A stretch of 64,000 nt of DNA, from the NCBI GenBank assembly GCA_963693305.1, contig OY855914.1:26960472-27024471 (forward strand), written 5' to 3'. Source of the DNA: Meandrina meandrites (Eukaryota; Cnidaria; Anthozoa; Scleractinia; Meandrinidae). Positions 38,463 through 49,697 of the stretch are shown here, piece after piece. Made by a program: the position numbers and the translations under genes. The notes below the pieces were generated by a model. That model ran no database searches. It worked only from the letters and a program-made list of their open reading frames with translations, and was not told the DNA's origin. Position 1 is the first letter of the stretch; each line of letters opens with the position of its first letter.

Positions 38463-41400
38463 GCCTGCCTGCCTGCTTGCATGCATGCCTGTCTGTTTTT
38501 CTGTCTGTTTGTCTGTCTGTCTGACCAGTACAGTGTACTGGAAGCACTTTCAACCGTATTTTGAAATACCGTGCCTAAATTTCTCTCGCCTTTTCAGCTG
38601 TGTGTTTACTTCCCAAGTTCAATTATTGACGAAAAAGGGGAATTTCAAAACTAACAATAAATTGCTTTCTTGGCTTGCAACCTTTCTAACTACCACGAAA
38701 GGAATTTAAAGAGGTACCTTTGGAGTTTTTCCTCTTGGATAAGGTTCAAGCTGCTGATTAACGTTTATTGCAAGTTTCATCTTGAAGGAGGTTGTGTGAT
38801 AAGGCAGTGCTGGGTGACCCTGGATGGCAATTCCTGTAAGGATTACAATCCAACCAGTGTCAATTTGAAGGAACTGCAAAGCATCAGAAGTCTTGGGAAT
38901 CCAGGCGCCATCATCGATACGGTGATTCAGTCGAGCAACTTCTGGTCCACACAAATCATCTTGTTTGGAAGATGCTGTGAGGTGCGTGTCACTAATGCTA
39001 AAGCTTTCCATCCCAAGAGTCAAATGATCAGGCATGAGTTCTGAGAAAGAAACATTACAGTTACAGTGAGGTGGACTGGCCTGCTCAGCAGAGTACAGTA
39101 TATATACAGTAAACGTCGTGAGACTTTTTGCCTGCTCATTGGTATTTTAATATAGACCATGAAAATCAAGTAATGATGTAACATGCAACGCAACAAAAAA
39201 ATTAAAAACGTTACGTTCGTTTTTCAACATCTTTAAAAATTATTCAGCCAGTGTAGCGTTTTTAATTTTCTTAATATGGGTCAACCTGATTACAAGGCCA
39301 TTTTTTAAAATAACACAACGTAAGGCAAATTCCGTAAATTTAAAAAACTGACGCGCTGTGTCTTAAAAAGTGTCTTAACAGGCGTGATGTCTTAAAACCA
39401 ATTCACACTAAAGCTTAAACACGTTAAAAGGCCGTTTAATAACCGTTTTCTTCATCGAGAAGTTGCTAACTGATGTTTGTCGATTTCAAATTTAGCACAA
39501 TGAAAGCACACGTTAGCGCTTAATGGAACGCTAAGCAAAATTTACTCTTTCAGTTTTCTGTTGCAGATTTTCATTTTATTAAACCTGGTTTTAACTAAAC
39601 ATGTTTTTTTTTGGTGTGAATGGGGCATTATTCTCCTCGTTATACTAAAATACAAATCTGTTTTCTTCTTATGTCTAATCAGCCAGTACCTGGAGTGTAA
39701 CATCCATAAACATCAACTCTCATACACATGTGTCGTGTGAAGGATGACTGCGGATTGAACTGTACATTCTGTGCCACAAACGGAGGATCTAACCAGTGCT
39801 TTACAGGTTTATTGCCGATATATTCACCTTTCAGAAGCTAAAGAGAGAACAAACTTCTGTTAGTGTCATGGTTGATTCTGCAGAGTTGATGGAAAAACAT
39901 TGAAAGGCGGATTGTTCTGCGTTTGATCAATAAAATCTAGACCATCCCATAAGGTAGCATCATTGAAGACAAATTATCAGTCTCCTAAAGCCGGTTTTTG
40001 ATGTTCTACAACTTGCTTGCTGCAGCAAGAGAGCAGAGAGGATGTAAGAGTGTACCAGTATGTGTTATGGGTAAGGTTTTCCTTCGAAATGTTTCATATA
40101 AGTCCGTGGTTGATCATTTTTGCATCAGCTTGCGCACACAGATCTCGAAAGCTTGCATGAGCAGCGTGTTAGGCGTGATTACCAACCGTTTTGAGAGCCC
40201 GGTTGTCATCCTCCTACCGACGATGGTGTGGAGCAAAGAACGCGGGCTCACAAAACAGCTAGAAATCGAGCTTGGGGGCATGTGCGGTAATGTAACTATA
40301 TTGGCAGCTGATGGAGTCACACCACGGAAACATTTTTAACGTAACATTGTTGGGTTGAAAATCGAGGTCGTGTAACTTGGCGCGCCGGACGATTTTTTAC
40401 GCAACATTTTGTTGCGGCAACATGTTGCAGGAATTTGAAGACGATTCAAATACCGGCAACATCGCTACCCCAAACTTTGTTGGAGATGGTTCTTGTCACA
40501 CCTTCGCCGTCGACTCTTAAAGGGCGGTGTCTCTCGCATGCACCAAGCTTACGACAGGCCTACGACACGACGTGGTTGCCAACCACCGTCTTAGTTTTAA
40601 TCTAATTTAACTTAATTTTAATCTAATTTAACTTCGCTCAGCTCGATAAGCTTTTTAGTTTTTCTGAGTGTTGTTACCAATATCCTGTTTTAATTTTTTT
40701 GTTGTTGAAGCATTGTATGAAGTCTTTTTTTTGGTAATAAAGTTGTTGTTGTTGTTGTTGTTGTACACGCGCGCGTCTGTCGTAAGGATGTAGTAGGTTG
40801 ATTTTACACGACGTGATTTGTGTTTTAGTCATGGCGTAAGCTTGTCGCATGCGAGAAAGCCCTTTGCTGACGCAATTTGCTGACGTAGCTGATTGCACGC
40901 ACACTGCGTGAAAAAAACGCCTTGTGTTACATACCGTTGCCGCAGCAATGTTGCGTTAAAAGTCGTCACGTGCAACATGGATTAAAATCGCAGCTAAAAT
41001 TGTCCCGTGTAACATTACCTTACCTGTATAGCAACAAGGACATACCGTGTGATATTTGAGCCATTTGTCCCCCAAGAGACTATATCTTAAGTAAAATGAC
41101 GTAACAGCCTCAGCATGCTGATCAGCGGATTCCTGATATTTGCCTTGCGTCACAACACCTGTCACGAGTGTCAAGGCCAGCAAATCAATTTGAAGGAAAT
41201 GGTAAGTCTCAGTCCCACCCACGCACCATCCTAAACTATTCAATCGACTCCAGTCTTTCTTATTGTCCTGTGTCTCACTTGATGCTTTGATCTGTGAGGT
41301 ACTTATCATGCCGTACTCCATTCCAAGAGAAGTGTAGCATGGACCTACAACAAAGATAGAGATGTACCCTAAGGTTACTATTGTTAACGGCTACTAAATT

Positions 41401-44400
41401 TTGCGATCTTTTTCTGAACAAGATTTAGCGACATCGTGTACACCAGCTTTTAATCAAAATTGGAAATAAATGTTCAGTAAAAGAACAAAGTCACTTGAAA
41501 CTGAACGAACATTATCATCGGAACAAAGTTATGATTGAAAATGTCAAAAATAGGTCATCGTCAGAAATAGCTGTCTTGCCCTACAGGACGGCATAATTTT
41601 TTTAAAATATAATGTTCAAGATAACTATATTTAATTTAATTTGTTTTTCTTCGAAGGCGGGGAGGGGTACTTACATTTAACGCGTATTAAATTTGACCGA
41701 GACAAATTTTAGCGAGTACCAATATTTAGCAATTTTCACACAACTCGATAAAATCGCTAAAATTAGTTTGTTAATAGTAGTAACCTGAAGGTATTTAGTT
41801 CGTATTTGCCCACAGAATTTGTCTTATATCACTAGATCGAATGAACGTGTATTCTGAAGTACCTCCATTTTGAAGACTTGCAGCCACAGAGTTCAATTCC
41901 ATCATTTCATACCCTCAGTCATACTACATTCACTGTATAACTTAGAACACTAAATGATGTATTATTTGTGAGCATTCTATCCACTTATAATCCAGTACAT
42001 TGAAAGGTTGAATTGAAAAATGTCTGCTGATAAGAAAGTGAGCTATTTCAAATTGTACATACCTCTTATTAATCGAGTTCGAGGTCCGTACTGTAAAATA
42101 CGGACCGAGTTTTTTCCCGTCGATTTATGGCCCAAGCGCGAATCGATGGGAAAAAACGAGGATCCGTATTCTACAGTACAGACCGAGAAAACGAGGTTAA
42201 TAAGATATTTATTATATCTCTCATTCTGGAGCACCCTGCGAGCAGAGCCCTTTCTTTTTCGCTAATAAACTAAACTGGACAAGAAAGGGTTAGGGTTAGG
42301 GTTAGGGAGCGATGAGAGGCGGCTGTATTCGCAGGCTAACTCTCGACAAAACTCTTTAAATCTTTTTCATTCAGAATTCGACTTCTCTACCTTTCGGCAG
42401 AGAGAAAATTGTCAAGTTTCTGACTTGTGTGATGCTCGGGGTCGGGGACGCTTTCAGTTTCTAAAAGATCTGAAAAATCTAGTTTGAATTTTGTAAGACC
42501 CTGTTCTTTTCGCTTTTGTTTCTCAAAATGTTTTCTCCGAATGCAGATGTTTTCAAAGTAGCTTTCAAAATTTTCGTTGTAAGAGATTTTGATAAGCAAA
42601 ACTTACTGCATCAGGAGAACTCTCAACTTTTTCTACAGTACGGCCCGTACAATTGACCAATCACAGCGCGCGTACTGTCTTAGAGACATAATAAAGAGAA
42701 GAGAAACCAGTTATTTCGGTGAAAAAGCAAATAGAGTGGTCCTTACCAATGGAATAACCTTCAGAGGTATTCCTCTTTTCTCGTTTCCATCGGAACGCTC
42801 GGAATATCAATGTACCATTTTGCTGAAATGGAACGGTACACACTCGTCTTGTACCATAGTGTCCGGTAAAAAATTGTGCCATTCCATTTATCGGAAAATT
42901 CTCACCGATTTTTCTACATTTTTATGGAAAGCGCATAGTGGTTTAGGTCATATTCTCACCGATCTGCTTCACAATTAATTTTGATCACTACTAATGACTT
43001 CAGTCATCTGTGGAGTACAGGGCAACTGCATAAATTTCCTTATTCTATCCTGATATATTCCACACGCAGAATTTATCCATAAAACTAGAAAGCCAAGCAT
43101 ATGCCAAACTTGCTATTATGAGCCAGTACCTGCTTTGCATCCATAAACTTCAACTCTAAGGCACGGAAAGTTAACCCAGGTCTTCGGGTTAAAACGTAAG
43201 TAGCGAACAGTTATTGGAGAAGTTAGCCAGTGGATCGATTCTGAGTCACCGTTATCGTTTCCTTTAACAAGCTGGCAAAAAGAAATAAAGAATTTTACTA
43301 CAGTAACACAGTGACAATAAAAAATAAGAACTCTGGTGAGGACCACTGAAATTAAGCCTGCACTGAGCTTTTTGCCTATTGATTGTTTATATCATAGGAA
43401 ATTAAATTTTGAGATAAAAATTAGGGGTCCTGGTGCTCTTTAGGAGCAACAGTACCTTGCTTATACCAAATAAATCCTGTTAATTCCACCATCGGCATGA
43501 TTATAGTCAAGATTACTTGCTAAATTCAAATTTCCGACGATTGTTTAGCCCATATATATTTTATGAAAAGAAAATTATTACTCAATTCAAAACAACAGCA
43601 AAAGATGCTAGGTCACCGTAATCGTTTTCAAGAAAATGACGATTTACCGGTACCTCTCTGGCGAGGTCAAGCCGTTAAGAAAAAGCTGCTTCAGTTTTTT
43701 AATGTGCGCACACTAATCACATGCAAAATTATGCGCAGTAAGGATGCGCAATGCAATACTGGGTAATAACCTTACATGTAACTTGTCTGGATATCAAACA
43801 TGTTTGGTATAACAAAAAAATTAAAAAAAAATAAATTAAAATTATTCAAAAAGGTATATGATTTCCAAGGTGCAAAACCTGATGCATACCTCTTGAACAT
43901 GATAAGTCCATTCTGATGACTCACCTTACATAGACCATTTTCATCTACATAGCAATGAAACATGTCAGCATCTAAAGCATAATACAAGTTGTAGAATGTC
44001 ACATATTTTGATCCTAATCCCTGAGTTGACACACCGGTGACTTTGCTTGCAATGATGAAGTCAATCTGAAGAAACTGGTTCTTTTGAGAATACTGGTCTC
44101 GAATCATATTTCCACTGGGGCACCAAGCATTCGAAGAATATTCAAGGCGGCCAAAGTGGGGCTCACTGCCACCTTCTGTTGAAGATGCAGTCATCTGCTG
44201 ATCTTTGACAAGGGATCTGTCATGTTGGTGCCCCCACTCCACACCAAAAGGAGTCTTACATGCTGAAAGCAAGAAAAAATGGAGTCATGTGTTTGTTCAA
44301 GTCATGTGCTGTAAGCACCCTTGTGAGAGCTTTCAAACCGCCATTGTCCCCGTTCACATAAAAGAAAAATCCGATTGAACTTAAAGTATTTTTTTTTTAT

Positions 44401-47400
44401 AGTTCCACTTTGGAGCTACACTCTGGCCAAGTTTGAGAATTTCAATATTTTTCAAATTGCACTTTACATCAGGCGATATTTACTGATGCCAGCTCTTAAT
44501 ATATTAAAGTACTTAGTGGTAATTAACCAGTTGGCAGACTTTGGGAGAAGATCTTTTTTTGGCATGCCTGCCAATTAGAAATCAAGAACCTGAAGACATG
44601 CTATGAAAAAATTCACAAGACACAAAAAAAAAATTGAAGGACTATTTATCACCCTTATTATAGGAAGGCCAAGTTCATTGAAGTTTTGATAAGTTCACTG
44701 TTGATTTTATTTAAATGCATACATGTTTATTGTATAGTGTAATCTAATTACTGTATACCCAAGTCTTTTCCGTAGATTTCCAAGTGTAAGCAAAAGCCAT
44801 AATCTTTTGCTGAAAAAGTACATTTGGGAGCTTCTAAGTCTAATAATGAAATCTTGTTGCCGACTTTAAGATCTTCAAAGGCTATCATCTTAGGGGTGAA
44901 AAAATCTGCCATTTTAAAGTACTGAAACATAAACAAAATGCATCTGATTTAAAGCAGCTGACAAATAATGCTCTTTAAACTTCCAAGGGACGAGTGAAGA
45001 GCATGCATATCATGGTAACCATGCCAACAATAACTGTTTTTGTTAAACTAGCATAACGGATGTGATAAATTTTTTTTTTTTTTAATATGAATTTTGAAAC
45101 TCTCATTAAAATAAATCCCTCATAACATTCTTATTTAAACAAGGTTTGTTTATTAGTCATGTCAACATAAATAGCTATTCATGAAAACTTTATAAGCCAG
45201 ATTTATGAGTAGAAATATTTTTTTGTTGTTCTAAAGTGAGAATATATTTTTTAAGATTACATAATAATCACAATTTTATGTATTCACTAAAGAGTAAATG
45301 TGTAACAAAATACAAAGTTCTACATACTGTACGAAGGCCATCTTTGGTGTTGTATTTCAAATATGTCCAGCTGTCAGAGTTGTTCCACATTACAACTCGG
45401 AAAACAAGGGGCAATGGGCATATCCCTATGCAGGGTCTTAATGATATCCCAGTTATAAGATGGTGACTTTGAAGATTCACATCCAATTGAGGAGCTCCAC
45501 CACCAACTGTCCATCCCGTGTTCATGTTGTTTTGACCACTGTAGACATACTCCTTGCCATATAAAAGGTAAGTGTTGACTTTCAGATGCCGAGGGGAGAT
45601 TTGGCCATGGATTAAGCCTACAGGGTTCCTTATATCTGTGAAAGACAAAAATCATAGCAGTTGTATTCAAATGCTGTTGTTCCAGAAAATGTCCATAACT
45701 CCATCACAGAAGATTTTTTGGTAATTATGCCCCAACCCTTTGCCCAATGTATTGTTGAAATGCTTAGAGGCATTAGCTAAAAGCTACTCTTCAATCTAAG
45801 GGTAAATATCATATTCATTTTACTTTTCACTTCACTTCACTTCACTTTACCCCATCCCTGCAGAAATTCCAGTTTAGCCCCCTCCCCCACCCCCTGGAAC
45901 TTCACATGACCTTCTGTGAGGTAGGTAGCCTACGTGTAGCCGTACCCACCCTCCCTCCCGTTTTTCCTCGGGGGGTGGGTACGGCTACACGTAGGCTATG
46001 AGGTAGGTCATAAATGAATATTTTCAGGAACCACATTGATATTTCAGTGATAACCAACTGTTGACAAGTTTATGACTACAGTTTCAAAAATATCAGAAAT
46101 ACAATCCCACAAGCTTCTTAGCTTTAAATGCTACATAACCATGTATAGCAAAGGTACGCATGTATTGCTTGTAGATTTCCGAGAATAAATTAAGGATCCC
46201 CATTGGTCAAAGGGAATAAAGAATACAAACCTCCATCACATCCAAACAACTCGAATCTCAAACAGCAGGTTAAATCAAAATCACAACAACACTGCAGAGC
46301 AATGACCCTGACAAATCGTGCCGTCACTTTTCTATCAGCAGCAAACCACTTGGTGTCGACAGTCTCCGTAATGTCAATATTTCTTTTAAAGACCATCTAT
46401 CAAAAAAATGTTGCCATGGTAAATCATATGTAATGATTCTACAAGCACCCTTATATAGATTTAATTTAAATTCAGAAGTTAAGAGGAGAATTAGCCAAGT
46501 TCATGGTCATTTGCTGTTTGAGCACTAGCTTCAGAGGTAAAAAAAATATGAAATAACCACCCCATTGCAAATGAACATGCTTCCTTGAGCAACCAAGTCA
46601 AATTTTACAGTTATGCCAACCAAGTCAATGAAATTGTGTTGAATCATTTCACAATTATAAAGATATATTAAACAAATGACTTTGAGTAATAATGTTAATA
46701 GTCCACAGTGATGCCGAGTTGACTTAGACTCATGAAAATGACTGAGACACAATTTATTACTGTCACAAAAATTAGCTTGCATATTTATACATAGATTCTA
46801 ATTGATTATGACTTAATTTTGCTGTTTCCTTCTTGGGTTTAGCTTCAGTTGAGAAGATATTTTTATGAAAGGCAGTGTATCAGTCACATTTCCAAAACAC
46901 ATGGAATTTTGTAACAATACTTTGCTGCACATTATGTTTTCAACTTTCTACCCAGTGTTTGGGAAATATGAGTGAAACACCATTTAGTGTGTTTAGCACA
47001 CGGCAGAGTACTTCAAGTAGACAAGAACAACTTACAAAAACTTACAATAATGCACAATTGTTATCACCAACTATCAGGGAACAACTAAACACTTCTTGCA
47101 GTACTTTAAACCATAATTACCCGCCTATGTTCATCATCAGGAGCATTTTTTGCATCCAAAGGTGGTGTGTCTGCAAAATAGTTAACTCCATCTCTACTAA
47201 AATTTAAAGTATAGTAATCGAATTCCTTGATCTCGCCAACTCCTTGTGTAGCAATTCCAGTTATGTCCACTACAAAACCAAGATCAGCCTGCGACAAAGC
47301 AAAATACTCATTCAAACCACATACATAGTTAGGCAAGTTAATGTCAGTTGAGGAATACTATTATTGTTATTATTATTATATAGTTAACTGGGTCAGCGAG

Positions 47401-49645
47401 ATTACCAAGCTGGCAGAGTTTGCTCTTTCTCAGCCTCAAGCGTGTTATGCTGCTTACACCTTTGGCCTCAAGCATCGATGGACCTATTTTTTGAGAACTT
47501 TGCCTGATATTCAAGAATTATTGGAGCCTTTGGAGAATGCCATATCTAAGGTGCTCATCCCTGCAATTACGGAGCATAGGTGCACTCGGCTGGACAGGGA
47601 CATTCTAGCACTGCCAGTCCGTCTAGGGGGGCTTGGCATGACAAACCCGTGTCTTGACGCAAATCTTGAGCAATCCTCCTCCGTCAAAGTTACCATCCCG
47701 CTGGTCCAACAGATCGTGGCTCAATCCCATCAGATGCCAGATGATTCTTTGGTCAAACCACTACAACAGGCAATGAGGAGTGAGAGAGCAACGGTGCTCC
47801 AAGACAGGGCAGAGCATATCAGAGGAGTAGCCCCACAGAAAGTCCAACGGGCACTTGACCTTGCTGCGGAAAAAGGGTCATCTGTTTGGGTGACGGTACT
47901 CCCCCTTCGTGAAATGGGTTTCAATCTAAATAAGAGAGAGTTCCGCGATGCAATCAAACTGCGCTACGATTGGCCGGTTGATGATATCCCCTCCACCTGT
48001 GTATGCGGTGATGCTTTTACAGTGGACCATGCAATTATATGCAAGAGAGGTGGGTTCGTTACCCAACGTCACAATGAGCTGAGGGACTTAGAAGCCGAAC
48101 TCCTGAATATGGTTTGTACCGATGTTGAGATTGAGCCTGTCCTGCAAGATATCTCGGGTGAACAGCTGGGAAGAGGTTCTAATCGAGCTCCAGATGCGAG
48201 GTTGGATATTCATACGCGCGGGTTCTGGGAGAACCAACGATCAGCATTCTTTGACGTGAGGGTTTGTCACCCTAATGCTGATTCGTATAGGGACCTAGAG
48301 CTCCAACAGATTTACCGTAATCATGAGAACGAGAAGAAGCGCCTTTACGCGAGGAGGGTTTTGGATATCGAACAAGGAACTTTTACACCCCTTATTTTCA
48401 CGTCAACAGGCGGCATGGGAAACGAGTGCTTGCAATACCATTCCAGACTGGCGCAGCTGATCTCCATCAAGAAAGGAGAACATTATGCTAAAACAATCTC
48501 CTGGATAAGAGCAAGGACATCCTTCGCTTTACTAAGATCCGCACTAATCTGCATAAGAGGTTCAAGAGCTAGAAGGAAAGCCTTTTGTGACTTTAAGAAC
48601 ATTGATATTGACGTTGAAACCCAGGAGGGAGCCATCATGTAAACACTGTTCAAATAGGTTTTAATAGTTTATTTCTTTTATTTACTTTTACCTTGTATAT
48701 ACCGATATTGACGTTGAAACCCAGGAGGGAGCCATTATGTAAACACTGTGGAAATAGGTTTTAATAATTTATTTCTTTTACTTTCTTTTACCTCGTATAT
48801 ACCAATTTGTATGGAATATGTTAATTAATGTTATGATGATGATAGTAGTACAGTGGAACCCCGTTAATACGGCCACCAACGGGCCATGAAAATTTGGCCG
48901 TATTAACGGGGTGGCCGTATTAACGGGGTAGGGTCAAATTTCATGACTGGTCTACTTCAAGTGATGTCTTGACAGATACATATCACAATTGCATTTCTAA
49001 GAGCCACATCAAAATGCTAACAAATCTATTGGACCTTGAGAACAATCTTTCTGTAAGAGATGTTCACAAAGAGGAGAAAAGCTCGAAGAGTTCCACGCCG
49101 CAAGAAAAGAGCAAGCCGTGTTAAGAACTTTGGTATTTATTCTCTTTTTACTACGCGCTTAGTAATTTCCCTAAGCAGGCGTTTTGAATAAAATAGTATC
49201 ATTTAATATTGTTTCTCAAGTACTGAATTTGTTTGTTTTGGTCAATTATTAATGAGTATTTGGTTCGAGTGGCCGTATTAGCGAGGTAAAATTGTAAAGG
49301 ATTGTATAGTTTGGGATTTTACAATGTGGCCGTTGGCCGTATTAACGGGGTGGCCGCATTAACGGGGTTTTATTATAAGAAATTGTATGGGCGTTTTGCC
49401 GGGGCAAAATAAAGTGGCCATAATAACGAGGTGGCCGTATTAACGAGGTGGCCGTAAGGCGGGGTTCCACTGTATTAGTACTAGTTGTAGTAACCATGAT
49501 ATCATGACATATATGATATGACGATGATGATAATGATGATAATAATAACTCTTTGTGCCTTGGATATTTTTAATATTGGAATTTTTACCTTGTAAATGGC
49601 AACTTGTCTGGAATATGTTAATAAAGATTATTATTGTTAAAAAAA

Positions 49646-49697
<52 letters not shown>

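Larger units (their letters stand above)
47386..49640 (+). mobile_element. Retrotransposon insertion with duplicated 3' region and nested MITE
   Basis: Contains the truncated ORF, a 100-bp tandem duplication of its 3' end, a pogo-like MITE, and then a further piece of 3' end-like sequence (ACCTTGTAAATGGCAACTTG, GGAATATGTTAATAAAG near 49589-49630) similar to the segment at 48790-48830. The whole lies about 100 nt upstream of the acceptor of discoidin/EGF exon 3. No clear target duplication was found. Confidence 0.6.

Noticed and set aside
38367..38564. Cys/Leu/Ser repeat frame
   Set aside because: Translation of the TCTG microsatellite in an intron.
39998..40339. 113-codon plus-strand frame in a discoidin intron
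   Set aside because: No recognisable domain, and the sequence lies next to repeat-like DNA; not called as a gene.
42284..42306. Telomere array
   Set aside because: Only three TTAGGG units, inside an intron of a gene; too short to mark a chromosome end or fusion.
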